NCBI GenBank assembly: GCA_044226195.1
Contig: JBGAHO010000004.1
Location: 1-64,000 of the forward strand
Direction: 5' to 3'
DNA length: 64,000 nt
Origin: RPQJ01 sp044226195
Lineage (GTDB): Bacteria; Pseudomonadota; Gammaproteobacteria; Steroidobacterales; Steroidobacteraceae
Shown: one piece after another, positions 9,229 to 17,624 of the stretch
Layout: each line of letters begins with the position of its first letter
Numbering within the stretch: the stretch's first letter is position 1
Translations under genes and position numbers: made by a program
Notes under the pieces: generated by a model
The model's input: the letters and a program-made list of their open reading frames with translations, nothing else
The model's database searches: none
What the model was told of the DNA's origin: nothing

Positions 9229-9627
9229 TCACTTCTTCCGGTAGTCGGCGTAGCTCTTTTCCTCGACCAGCACCGAGCCGAGCTTCGTGTTGATGCGGCG
9301 CTTGATCGCCGCGCGCTCGTCGTTCGTCACGTAGACGGCGCGGGCCAGCTCGATGAAGCGCGCGTCGAACTCGCCGGCGCGCTCCTTGTCGCGGATGTCG
9401 TCCTCGATGTCCCAGAGCTGCGCGTTCACGTCGCGCAACCCGGTCCACTCCGCGGCGATGTCGGTCCGCGCGAACGGCGACGCCTGCCAGGTCGCATTGA
9501 GCATCGACAGCTCCGTGCGCACGTTGTGCAGCTTGGCCGCGTCGGTCATGCGCTGCGACTTGATCTCGAGGATCGTGATCTTGTCGATCAGTTCGCCGGG
9601 GGAAATCGGGACCAGCAGTTCCGCCAT
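9229..9627 (-). CDS. DUF6165 family protein
   Basis: The 132-residue protein is soluble and highly charged. It opens MAELLVPISPGELIDKITILEIKSQR, the conserved start of DUF6165 proteins, and ends in a Lys/Arg-rich helix. No catalytic motif can be named. Members are frequently encoded near glycosyltransferase and LPS genes, which matches the neighbourhood. It converges on the CHCC gene with only four bases between the stops, and is separated from glnE by 42 bp, so it could be read through from the glnE operon. Confidence 0.85.
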   Translation of the reverse strand: MAELLVPISPGELIDKITILEIKSQRMTDAAKLHNVRTELSMLNATWQASPFARTDIAAEWTGLRDVNAQLWDIEDDIRDKERAGEFDARFIELARAVYVTNDERAAIKRRINTKLGSVLVEEKSYADYRKK

Positions 9628-9669
9628 GGGGGCCTCGCGTGTGCGTAGCGTCCGGGCTGTGGGCCGCGA

Positions 9670-12561
9670 TTATAGGGGCGCGGACTCCATCGTGGCGCGC
9701 CAGATCGCCTCCACGTCCGCCCGGGTGGCGGCGAATTCCCCGGCCGGCACGACGTTGCCGGCGGCCTCGAGCGACAGGTGGTGCATGCGCTGGCGGTATT
9801 GCCGGTAGGCGTGCGTCAGCACGTCCACGGTGGCCTGCGGCACGAGGTCGGCCGAGGCACAGCTCTCGAGCTGGCGGATGTTGTCGGAGAACGTGACGAG
9901 TTCCGGGTGGCGCGCCGCCCAGCGCAGGGCCCAGTACTGCGCCAGGAACTCGATGTCCGTGATGCCGCCCGCGTCCTGCTTGAGGTCGAACTGCCCGGGG
10001 CCTGCCTTCGACAACTCGTGGCGCATGCGCTCGCGCATGCCGCGGACGTCGTCGCGCAACGAGTCGCGACGGACGGCGGTGCGCAACAGCTCGACGCGCA
10101 GCTGCTCGAAGCGCGCACGCAGGTCCGCCGTGCCCGCGACGGCGCGGGCGCGCAGCAGCGACTGGTGTTCCCAGGTCCAGGCCTCCGTGCGCTGGTAGTC
10201 GCCGAAACCCTCGATGCTCTGCACCAGCAGGCCGCCCTTGCCACTCGGCCGCAACCGCGTGTCGACCTCGTAGAGCCGGCCGGCCGACGAATGCACGGTC
10301 AGCAGGTGGACGAGCCGCTGCACCAGACGCAGATAGAAGACGCTGTTCTCGACCCCGGCCGGCCCGGAGGTGCGCTGCACCTCGCCCGTGGAATCGTGCA
10401 GGAAGACGAGGTCGAGGTCCGATCCGTAGCCGAGCTCGATGCCCCCGAACTTCCCGTAGGCGACCACGATCATGCCGCAGGGACGCAGCGTCGCTTCGTC
10501 CGGCCCGCACATCGGCGTGCCGTGGCGCGCGACGATCTGTGCCCACGACAGGGCGAGGGCCTCGCCGACGATCAGCTCGGCGATGTCGGTGAGCCGGTCG
10601 CTCACCTTCATGAGCGGCAGGCGGCCCGTGAGGTCCGGCACGGCGACGCGGAACGTGGCGGCGCGCTGGAACTGGCGCAGCAGCTCGACCTGCTGCTCCG
10701 GGTCCTCGCTGCCCGCGCCCTCCATGCGGCCGCGCAGCTCGTCCGCGAGTTCGGCGCGGGTCGGCGTCGCGAGGAACAGGCGCTCGTCGAGCAGTTCATC
10801 GAGCAGCAGCGGAAAAGCCGCGATCTGCTCGGTCAGGAACTTCGAATGCGCGCACAGCTCGATGAACCGCTGCCGGGCCGGGCCGTTCTCGTTCAGCAGC
10901 GCGAGGTACACCGTGCGCCCGCCGATGCGCTCGAGCACGTGCAGCACGCGCCCGAGCGCCTCCTCCTCGTTGGCACCGCCGGCGACGGCCTTCAGCAGCC
11001 GGGGCAGCAACGTGAGCAGCCGGCGCCGGCCGACTTCGTCGAGGCGTCGGCAGTAGGCGCTCTCGCGGAGCTGGTTCAGGCGCGCGAGCACGGGTTCGAT
11101 CGCGGCGACGCCCAGCGTCCCGAGCAGGCGGCGGCGGCGCGCATCGTCGAAGTCGTCGTCGAGGATGCGTGCCAGCTCGGCATTCAGTTCCTCGCCCGGC
11201 TCGGGCTGCGCCGGCGCAAACACCGTGCGACGGAAATGCGCGCCGACCCGGTCACGGTGGCGGGCGATCTCGGCCTGCAGGCTCGCCCAGTCGGGGTGCC
11301 GCATCGCGAGCGCGAGCCGGCGCTGCCCGCGTTCGTCCGTCGGCAGCTCGTGCGTCTGCTCGTCGTGCCACTCCTGCAGGCGGTTCTCGACGCGGCGCAG
11401 GAACCGGTACGACTCCGCGAGTTCGGCCACCGCCTCCGAGCTCAGCAGTTTCTGGCCGGCCAGCAGGGGCAGGGCCTCGAGCAGGCTGCGGGTCTGCAGG
11501 CGCGGGTTGCCGCCGCCGCGGATCAGCTGGAAGGCCTGCACGATGAACTCGATTTCGCGGATGCCGCCGGGACCGAGCTTGACGTTGTCCTGCAGTTCGC
11601 GGCGCGCGACCTCGCGCGCGATCAGGTCCTTCATCTCGCGCAGCGACTCGAACACGCCGAAGTCGAGGTAGCGCCGGTACACGAAGGGCCGCAGCACGTG
11701 TCGATAGATCTCGTCGAAACCCGTGCCGCCGGACACGGGGCGGGCCTTCACGTAGGCGTAGCGCTCCCAGTCGCGGCCGTGCTGCTGCAGGTAGTCCTCG
11801 AAGGCATCGAAGCTCACGGCGACGGGACCCGAATCGCCGAACGGCCGCAGGCGCAGGTCGACGCGGTAGACGAAGCCCTCCTCGGTGACGCTGCCGAGCA
11901 GTTGCGCGACCTTCTTGCCGAGTCGCGCGAAGTACTCCTCGTGCTCGAGCGGACGCGCGCCCGTCGTCTCGCCGTGCTCCGGGAACAGGAACACGAGGTC
12001 GATGTCCGACGAGAAATTGAGCTCGCCGCCGCCGAGCTTGCCCATGCCGAGCACCAGCAGCGACAGCGGGCGGCCGTCGGCGCCGACCGGTGCGCCGTGG
12101 CGCGCGGCGAGTTGCGCACCCGCGTAACGGCACGCGGCGTCGATGCATGCCTCGGCGAGCAGCGACAGTTCGCGCAGGACGGTGTCGATGTCCGCCAGCG
12201 CCGCGAGGTCGCGCCACGCGATGCGCACGAGATGGCGGCGGCGGATGCGCCGCAACGCCGTCATGCAGGCCACATCGTCGGACGCCCCGGCCAGGGCACG
12301 AGCGATCTCGTCCGCGTACCACGCCGCGTCGCCGGCCTGTGTCAGTCGCGCGCTTGCGGCGAGCCACGCGAGCAGGGCCGCATCGCGCCGGCACGCTTCC
12401 GCGACGAATTCGCTGCAGGCGAAGACGTAGGTGAGACTCTCGGCGAGCCGCTCGGCGTCGGGACCCGTGACTGGCCACGACCCTTCCTCGCGCAACCGGG
12501 CGAAGCGCTCGTCGAGAGCGGCCTGCTCGTCGGCGGGCAGGTCGATGGCGGGGGCGGTCAT
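9670..12561 (-). CDS. glnE: Bifunctional glutamine synthetase adenylyltransferase/deadenylase
   Basis: The 963-residue GlnE adjusts glutamine synthetase activity by attaching or removing AMP in response to PII. Two nucleotidyltransferase domains are visible: the N-terminal adenylyl-removing domain with KLGGGELNFSSDIDLVF (about residues 174-190) and the C-terminal adenylylating domain with KFGGIELGYGSDLDLVFLHD (about 700-720). Each is followed by a helical bundle (GGIREIEFIVQAFQL and GGITDIEFLAQYWAL). Length is normal for the family. The ATG at 12561 overlaps the stop of the upstream MFS gene as ATGA, implying translational coupling to an efflux-type transporter. Confidence 0.96.
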   Translation of the reverse strand: MTAPAIDLPADEQAALDERFARLREEGSWPVTGPDAERLAESLTYVFACSEFVAEACRRDAALLAWLAASARLTQAGDAAWYADEIARALAGASDDVACMTALRRIRRRHLVRIAWRDLAALADIDTVLRELSLLAEACIDAACRYAGAQLAARHGAPVGADGRPLSLLVLGMGKLGGGELNFSSDIDLVFLFPEHGETTGARPLEHEEYFARLGKKVAQLLGSVTEEGFVYRVDLRLRPFGDSGPVAVSFDAFEDYLQQHGRDWERYAYVKARPVSGGTGFDEIYRHVLRPFVYRRYLDFGVFESLREMKDLIAREVARRELQDNVKLGPGGIREIEFIVQAFQLIRGGGNPRLQTRSLLEALPLLAGQKLLSSEAVAELAESYRFLRRVENRLQEWHDEQTHELPTDERGQRRLALAMRHPDWASLQAEIARHRDRVGAHFRRTVFAPAQPEPGEELNAELARILDDDFDDARRRRLLGTLGVAAIEPVLARLNQLRESAYCRRLDEVGRRRLLTLLPRLLKAVAGGANEEEALGRVLHVLERIGGRTVYLALLNENGPARQRFIELCAHSKFLTEQIAAFPLLLDELLDERLFLATPTRAELADELRGRMEGAGSEDPEQQVELLRQFQRAATFRVAVPDLTGRLPLMKVSDRLTDIAELIVGEALALSWAQIVARHGTPMCGPDEATLRPCGMIVVAYGKFGGIELGYGSDLDLVFLHDSTGEVQRTSGPAGVENSVFYLRLVQRLVHLLTVHSSAGRLYEVDTRLRPSGKGGLLVQSIEGFGDYQRTEAWTWEHQSLLRARAVAGTADLRARFEQLRVELLRTAVRRDSLRDDVRGMRERMRHELSKAGPGQFDLKQDAGGITDIEFLAQYWALRWAARHPELVTFSDNIRQLESCASADLVPQATVDVLTHAYRQYRQRMHHLSLEAAGNVVPAGEFAATRADVEAIWRATMESAPL

Positions 12562-13793
12562 GACTCCAGCCGCGGACGGGTGGCACGTGCGGCGAGCGCG
12601 GCCGCACTCAGCAGCATCACGCCCGCCAGCAGGTAAGCGGCCCCGGGCAGTCCGAACCTCGCGCCGCTGCCGATCGCCCAAGCGAACGTGGCGGCGAACA
12701 GCAGGGGACCGATCATGGTCGCGAAGCCCTGGATGCTGCCGTTCGCACCCTGCAACGCGCCCTGCTCGTCCGCCGCGACGCGACGCGTCATCAGGCTCTG
12801 GCCCGAGGGGCCGGCGAGACCCCACAGCGCCACGACGGGAATGCCGAGCAGGAACCACGTCCCGGTCGGCGCGAATGCGTAGATGAAATAGCCCGTCGCG
12901 CCCGCCACCAGCCCGGCCAGCATCGCGCGGCGCTCGCCGATACGTCGCACCAGCGGCCCGACCAGGAAACCCTGCACGACGGCCGAACTCGCGCCGACCA
13001 CGGCGAGCGAGAGTCCGATGGCGCCGGCATTCCAGCCGAACCGGTGTGCCGCGTAGAGCACGAAGGTGACCGGGATCGCGGCGTGCGCGACGTTGCTGAG
13101 GAACGCGGCACTGGCGAGGCCCGCGAGTTCCGGATGCGAGCGCAGCAACTTGAGTGAACCGATCGGGTTGGCGCGTCGCCAGGCGAAGGGGCGACGGTTC
13201 TCCGGCGCGAGCGACTCCGGCAGCACCAGCCAGCCATAGGCCGCGTTCGCCAAGCTGAGGCCCGCGGCCGCCCAGAACGGCAGGCGCGGGTCGACGTTGC
13301 CGAGCAGGCCACCGAAGGCCGGCCCGAAGATGAAGCCGACGCCGAAGGCCATGCCGACGAGGCCGTAGCTGCCGGCGCGCTTCTCGACGGGCGTGACGTC
13401 CGCGATGTAGGCCATGGCCGTGCTGATGCTGGCCGCGCAGATGCCGGAGATGATGCGTCCGACGAACAGCCACACGAGGCTGGGCGCCAGCGCCATCAGC
13501 ACGTAGTCGAGACCGAGTCCGACGTTCGACAGCAGGATCACCGCGCGCCGGCCGTAGCGGTCGGACAACGCGCCCATCACCGGCATGGAGAAGAACTGCA
13601 TCAGCGCCCACACGGTGCTGAACAGTCCGTTCACCTCGGCGGCCTTCGCCGTGTCGCCGTGCAGGAAGTCCTCGATCAGGCCCGGCAGCACCGGGATCAC
13701 GATGCCGAGCGCGAGCATGTCGAGCACGACCGTGACGAAGATGAACGCGAGGGCCGCCTTGCGCGGCCGGAAGCCGGGCGCGGCCAGGCTCAT
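12558..13793 (-). CDS. TetA-like MFS transporter
   Basis: The 411-residue major facilitator protein has 12 predicted membrane segments. The N-terminal motif DMLALGIVIPVLPGLIEDF and the loop 2-3 motif GALSDRYGRRAVILLS are those of the drug:H+ antiporter-1 (TetA, Bcr-like) group; AYIADVTPVEKRAGSYGLVG is the matching later motif. A substrate cannot be assigned, and tetracycline efflux should not be assumed. It shares four bases with glnE and is preceded by apt four bp away, so it lies inside a tight minus-strand block ampG-apt-MFS-glnE. Confidence 0.9.
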   Translation of the reverse strand: MSLAAPGFRPRKAALAFIFVTVVLDMLALGIVIPVLPGLIEDFLHGDTAKAAEVNGLFSTVWALMQFFSMPVMGALSDRYGRRAVILLSNVGLGLDYVLMALAPSLVWLFVGRIISGICAASISTAMAYIADVTPVEKRAGSYGLVGMAFGVGFIFGPAFGGLLGNVDPRLPFWAAAGLSLANAAYGWLVLPESLAPENRRPFAWRRANPIGSLKLLRSHPELAGLASAAFLSNVAHAAIPVTFVLYAAHRFGWNAGAIGLSLAVVGASSAVVQGFLVGPLVRRIGERRAMLAGLVAGATGYFIYAFAPTGTWFLLGIPVVALWGLAGPSGQSLMTRRVAADEQGALQGANGSIQGFATMIGPLLFAATFAWAIGSGARFGLPGAAYLLAGVMLLSAAALAARATRPRLES

Positions 13794-13797
13794 GGGC

Positions 13798-14304
13798 TCA
13801 GCCGTACTGCAGGACGGAGCGGACCGCGTGCGGCCCGCAGCGGAAGCCCGGCACGAGCCCGAGGTCGATCAGCACGCCGACCTGCTGCACCGTGAACCCG
13901 GCCTGGGTCGCGAGTGCGGACGAGGCGAGCAGCGTTCCGCCCGTGGCGAGCACGTCGTCGAGCAGCAGCAGCCGGCCCTGCCCCATCGGCATCTCCAGCA
14001 CGCCTGTGCCGTACTCGAGCTCGTACGCGATGTCGACCACCGGCGGCGGCAGCTTGCCCTTCTTGCGGATCAGCACGAAGCCCTTGCGGCGCCGGTCGGC
14101 CAGCGCCGAGGCGAGGATGAACCCGCGCGACTCGACGCCGGCCACGGCGTCGATGCCGTCCCACTCGGCGGCGCTGAACAGCGCGTCGACGGCGGTAATG
14201 GTCTCGTGGAAGCGCAACCGCAGCAGCGGGCTGATGTCGCGGAAGAGGATGCCGGGCTTCGGAAAATCGGGGACTTCGGCGACCAGGTCCTGGAGTTCTT
14301 GCAT
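13798..14304 (-). CDS. apt: Adenine phosphoribosyltransferase
   Basis: The 168-residue type I phosphoribosyltransferase salvages adenine with PRPP to give AMP. It has the N-terminal DFPKPGILFRDISPLL segment typical of Apt, VAGVESRGFILASALA, the KLPPPVVDIAYELEYGTG flexible loop and the PRPP-binding LLLDDVLATGGTL. Length is close to the usual 170-185. The ATG at 14304 is preceded by GAGG seven bases upstream. It is seven bp downstream of the AmpG-like gene and four bp upstream of the TetA-like gene on the same strand. Confidence 0.96.
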   Translation of the reverse strand: MQELQDLVAEVPDFPKPGILFRDISPLLRLRFHETITAVDALFSAAEWDGIDAVAGVESRGFILASALADRRRKGFVLIRKKGKLPPPVVDIAYELEYGTGVLEMPMGQGRLLLLDDVLATGGTLLASSALATQAGFTVQQVGVLIDLGLVPGFRCGPHAVRSVLQYG

Positions 14305-14311
14305 GCTCACC

Positions 14312-15577
14312 TCACGACGCGAGCGTAGCGGAATTCCCCGCGCCGGGCGAGGCGCCGGCCGCGCGCCACGCGGCCTGCAGGCGCTCCGGCCCGCGCCGCG
14401 CGTCGAGGCAGGCCACCAGCACGAGGCAGCCGACGCCGGAGACGAGCGTGCCGGCGACGAAACTCGCGAGGTAGCCGGTCGCATCGCCGATGCTGGCCGC
14501 GGTGAAGTTCGCGAGTCCCTGCGCGAACACGATGGCGCAGGCGAGCAGCGTGTAGTCGGTGCCGGCGTGCTCGGGATCGGACGCATCCATCATCAGCGTG
14601 AACAGGGCAACGGTCGCCAGCGTGCCGAGCAGGTGCTCGGCCACCGTCGCCGCCCACAGCATGGCGAGGCCGCCGACCCCGGCCGCCGCCGCGACGTAGC
14701 ACAGCAGGCTCGCCGTCTGCGCGAGGCCGCAGAACAGCAGCGCCCGGCGCCGGCCGAGCCGGAACGCGACCCAGCCGCCGAGCGCCGCGCCGGCGAGACT
14801 CGCGAGCGAACCGACGGTGCCTTTCATCAGCGCGATGGTCTCCTTGGAGAGGCCGCTGTCGCGCAGGAAGGGGCCGACGAGCGAGGCGACCATCGAGTCG
14901 CCGAACTTGTAGAAACAGATGAGCGCGATGAACGCGACCATGCCCGGCACGTGCAGACGGGCCATCCAGCCCACGGCCAGCGCAGCCGCCGGGCGCGGTG
15001 CGGCCGCGGGCCGCGGCGGCTCACGCAGCGGGAGCACGGGCAGGACGGTGAGCGCGAGCAGCCCGGCCATGCACAGGAACATCGTCGACCAACTGGTGCG
15101 CGCGAAGATCCACAGCAGCAGGCCGCCGCCGAGGATCATGCCGGCGCGATAGGCACCGACCTGGATGCCGTTGGCCAGTCCGCGCTCACGCGCATCGAGC
15201 ATGCGCACTGCCAGCCCGTCCGTCGCGACGTCCTGGCAGGCGGCGATGGCGTTGAACAGGAAGGCGGCGACCATGATCGGCAGGAAATCGCGACCGAGGT
15301 CGAGCGTCGCGAGCAGCACGGCCCCGAGCACGGCCGCCGACTGCAGCGGCAGCAGCCAGCGCTTGCGCGTGCCGCGATGATCGACGAACGGCGCCCACAG
15401 GAATTTCAGCGCCCACGGCAGCGCGAGCAGGCTGGTCGCGCTGATTGCCTTGAGGGAAAAGCCGGCGTCGCGCAGCAGGACGGGCAGCGCCTGCGTAAAG
15501 AATCCGTAGGGCAGACCCTGGGCGAGGTACAGGCTGGTGAGCAGCGTGATCTTGTAGCGGCGCGCCGGGTCGTGCAT
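14312..15577 (-). CDS. AmpG-like MFS transporter
   Basis: The 421-residue protein is an MFS member of the AmpG/SLC33-like group. It opens with YKITLLTSLYLAQGLPYGFFTQALPVLLRD, continues WALKFLWAPFVDH and AACQDVATDGLAVRML, all characteristic of AmpG, the permease that imports GlcNAc-anhydro-muropeptides for cell-wall recycling. E. coli AmpG is longer (about 490 residues with 14 segments), while this protein has about 12, so it may be a paralogue with another substrate. It heads the minus-strand ampG-apt-MFS-glnE block. Confidence 0.85.
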   Translation of the reverse strand: MHDPARRYKITLLTSLYLAQGLPYGFFTQALPVLLRDAGFSLKAISATSLLALPWALKFLWAPFVDHRGTRKRWLLPLQSAAVLGAVLLATLDLGRDFLPIMVAAFLFNAIAACQDVATDGLAVRMLDARERGLANGIQVGAYRAGMILGGGLLLWIFARTSWSTMFLCMAGLLALTVLPVLPLREPPRPAAAPRPAAALAVGWMARLHVPGMVAFIALICFYKFGDSMVASLVGPFLRDSGLSKETIALMKGTVGSLASLAGAALGGWVAFRLGRRRALLFCGLAQTASLLCYVAAAAGVGGLAMLWAATVAEHLLGTLATVALFTLMMDASDPEHAGTDYTLLACAIVFAQGLANFTAASIGDATGYLASFVAGTLVSGVGCLVLVACLDARRGPERLQAAWRAAGASPGAGNSATLAS

Positions 15578-15614
15578 TTCTGCCAGAATCGCGTGCCGCC
15601 CCGGAGGAATGCAA

Positions 15615-16289
15615 GTGAACGTCCGCGACGCGATCGAAGCCCGCATGAGTTGCCGCGCCTTCCTGCCGACACCCGTGCCCGAGGCCACCGTGCGCACGCT
15701 CCTCGAGCAGGCGCGTCGCTGTCCGTCCGGCGGCAACGTGCAGCCCTGGCGTGTGTATGCGCTCACCGGCGCGCCGCTCGCCGACCTCGTGGCGCAGGTG
15801 CATGCGCAGATCGAGACCCTGCCGCTCGGCGAACCGGAGACCGAATACGACATCTACCCGCCGGACCTCGGCGAGCCGTACAAGTCGCGCCGCTTCCAGT
15901 GCGGCGAGGACATGTACGCCACGATCCAGGTCACGCGCGAGAACCGGGCAGCACGACTGCAGCACTTCCAGCGCAACTTCGAGTTCTTCGGCGCGCCGGT
16001 CGGGTTGTTTTTCTGCCTCGACCGCCATCTCGGGCCGCCGCAGTGGTCCGACCTCGGCATGTTCATGCTGAGCGTCATGCTGCTGGCGCGCGAGCACGGC
16101 CTCGACACCTGCGCGCAGGAGGCCTGGTCGCGCTGGCCGAAGACCGTCGGCGCGTTCCTCGGCCTGCCCCCCGAACTGATGCTGTTCGCCGGCATGGCCC
16201 TCGGCCACGGCGACCCGGCCCACCCGCTCAACACCCTGCGCACGGCACGCGCGACGGTCGGGGAATTCACCACGTTCCGGGGCTTTTGA
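15615..16289 (+). CDS. Nitroreductase family protein
   Basis: The 224-residue flavoprotein has the family N terminus (AIEARMSCRAFLPTPV), FMN-contacting RCPSGGNVQPWRVYAL, and the C-terminal helix DLGMFMLSVMLLAREHGLDTC followed by MALGHGDP. Such enzymes use NAD(P)H and FMN to reduce nitro groups or quinones; the physiological substrate is unknown. GTG at 15615 has GGAGG seven nt upstream, whereas the ATG two codons earlier has almost no spacing, so GTG is preferred. It is divergent from the AmpG-like gene, sharing about 40 bp of control region. Confidence 0.92.
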   Translation: MNVRDAIEARMSCRAFLPTPVPEATVRTLLEQARRCPSGGNVQPWRVYALTGAPLADLVAQVHAQIETLPLGEPETEYDIYPPDLGEPYKSRRFQCGEDMYATIQVTRENRAARLQHFQRNFEFFGAPVGLFFCLDRHLGPPQWSDLGMFMLSVMLLAREHGLDTCAQEAWSRWPKTVGAFLGLPPELMLFAGMALGHGDPAHPLNTLRTARATVGEFTTFRGF

Positions 16290-16408
16290 CAGAAGCCGCG
16301 ACGGGCGTCGGAAATCCTGACAGTGGCGGCCGCGCGACACGCTGCCGCTTATGTCGAAGTCCGCGAATCTGCTGGATTTTCCGGCGCGAATTTTCCGTCA
16401 CCGGGCGC

Positions 16409-16424
16409 TGGCACGCCGGTTGCA
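16409..16424 (+). promoter_or_regulatory. Sigma-54 (RpoN) promoter
   Basis: The sequence TGGCACGCCGGTTGCA matches the RpoN consensus TGGCACG-N4-TTGCW at every fixed position, with GG and GC ten bases apart. Transcription would start near 16435, about 35 bp ahead of the small ORF at 16470, and the promoter points towards it. Such promoters need an enhancer-binding ATPase; upstream, GGAAATCC (about 16310) and GGATTTTCC (about 16372) form a loose inverted pair that could be, but is not shown to be, an activator site. Confidence 0.78.
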
Positions 16425-16469
16425 ACGTTCCTGGCAGGCACAGTTGCTCGCACGCTACGGAGTCGCACG

Positions 16470-16664
16470 ATGATGTTCAGCTGGATCGGCCGCAAGCGCA
16501 GTCTCGAGGTTTCCCCGAAGGCGCGACTGGTGGACGATGCCGAAGTCGACGCGCTGCTGCGCAAGCTCGAGGGCGTGCAGTACCAGCCGTCGAACGGCTT
16601 CCTCAAGGACCAGGTGCTCGAGCGCTCGGAACTGGACGCCTACCGGGAGAGCCGCGCCGCCTGA
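16470..16664 (+). CDS. Small hypothetical protein downstream of a sigma-54 promoter
   Basis: The 64-residue product is predicted soluble: a short hydrophobic/basic start (MMFSWIGRKRSLEV), an acidic patch DDAEVDALLRKLEG and a polar C terminus ending SELDAYRESRAA. I do not recognise a family and see no metal-binding cysteines or membrane segment. The ORF is supported by the RpoN promoter placed correctly upstream and by a stop nine bases before the converging YgbA-like gene. Initiation could be at either of two tandem ATGs. If real, expression would be conditional and activator-dependent. Confidence 0.6.
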   Translation: MMFSWIGRKRSLEVSPKARLVDDAEVDALLRKLEGVQYQPSNGFLKDQVLERSELDAYRESRAA

Positions 16665-16673
16665 CGCGCACCC

Positions 16674-17036
16674 TCAGCCGCGACTGCGTCGACGCATCTC
16701 CATCGGGTGCTCGACGCGGCGCGCCTTGTCGACGAAGTGCATGAGGCTCAGCCACGGGTGGCGCCACGCCATGCGCGGCCCCGAATACCGCATGATGCGC
16801 GCCGCCAGCGCCCGGGGCTCCGGCTTGTAGCAGTGCACCGGGCACTTGGCGCAGGTCGGCTTCGACGGCCCGTACGGGCACTTCTCCAGGCGACGCTCCG
16901 AATAGGCGAGGAACGTCTCGCAATCGGGACAGAGCACGCCGCCCCCCGCGATGTGATGGCCGGCGCAATAGATCTCGACCATGTGCTGCATGGTCAGGCG
17001 CTCCCGCCGCAATCGTCCGTGCTCGAGCGAATTCAT
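16674..17036 (-). CDS. YgbA-type nitrous oxide-stimulated promoter family protein
   Basis: The 120-residue protein matches the YgbA_NO family. It has MQHMVEIYCAGHH, then CPDCETFLAYSERRLEKCPYG, KPTCAKCPVHCYKP and MRYSGPRMAWRHP. Seven cysteines and several histidines are spaced as for metal binding. E. coli ygbA is induced by nitric oxide through NsrR and supports recovery from nitrosative stress; the molecular activity is not settled. Here it converges on the sigma-54-driven ORF with nine bases between the two stops. No NsrR-type palindrome was identified upstream by eye. Confidence 0.9.
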   Translation of the reverse strand: MNSLEHGRLRRERLTMQHMVEIYCAGHHIAGGGVLCPDCETFLAYSERRLEKCPYGPSKPTCAKCPVHCYKPEPRALAARIMRYSGPRMAWRHPWLSLMHFVDKARRVEHPMEMRRRSRG

Positions 17037-17116
17037 CGCCGCCCCTGTCGTTGCCTGGAGCGAAGGATGCCGGCGCGGTCGCGCAGCGACCACGTGACTT
17101 TCCGCAGGAACTTTCC

Positions 17117-17548
17117 TCAACCCGCCGGCGCCGCCTTGCCGGTGATGACCGACAGCGTCGCCATCAGCTTCGCGACCAGCGTGCGCTGCCCGCCCGACTC
17201 GGCGAACACTTCCGCCTCGGCCACCGCAAGCGACTGGCCGTGCTTCAGCACTTCCGCGCGACAGAACAGCCGTTCGCCCCGGGCACCGCGCAACAGGTTG
17301 ATCTTGTATTCCGCAGTGACCACGAACTGGCCGGGCTCGAGCTCGGTGGAGGCCGCCGCCCCCGCGCAGTGATCGGCCAGCGCGGCGACGACCCCCGCGT
17401 GCGCGACGCCCGTCTGCTGCAGGTGCCAGGCCTGCAGCTCGAGGCTGGCCTCGCACCAGCCGCGCCCGATGTCCTCGAGTTGCACGCCGAGGTGCGCCAT
17501 GAATGGCGCATCCCGGAACCCCTGCTGGATCGCTCGTGACATCTCCAT
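17117..17548 (-). CDS. PaaI-type hotdog-fold thioesterase
   Basis: The 143-residue hotdog protein carries TGVAHAGVVAALADHCAGAA, the active-site helix region of the PaaI/YigI thioesterase family, and the sheet VVTAEYKINLLRGARGERLFCRAEV. These proteins hydrolyse acyl-CoA thioesters; the acyl group is unknown. ATG at 17548 has GGAGGG nine nt upstream, and the longer frame up to 17614 lacks homology. It is divergent from rarD with 76 bp between starts. Confidence 0.88.
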   Translation of the reverse strand: MEMSRAIQQGFRDAPFMAHLGVQLEDIGRGWCEASLELQAWHLQQTGVAHAGVVAALADHCAGAAASTELEPGQFVVTAEYKINLLRGARGERLFCRAEVLKHGQSLAVAEAEVFAESGGQRTLVAKLMATLSVITGKAAPAG

Positions 17549-17624
17549 GCCGGGTCCCTCCGCCGGTCGGCGAATCTGCGAGAATGCGCGCCCCATTCTC
17601 ACCTTCCCCCGCACGAGCCACCAG

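Noticed and set aside
9778..12636. 950-codon plus-strand frame opposite glnE
   Set aside because: Shadow composition; glnE signatures lie on the minus strand throughout.
12558..13793. Calling the MFS gene a tetracycline-resistance determinant
   Set aside because: TetA-like motifs define a broad antiporter group; chromosomal context with glnE and apt argues for a housekeeping transporter.
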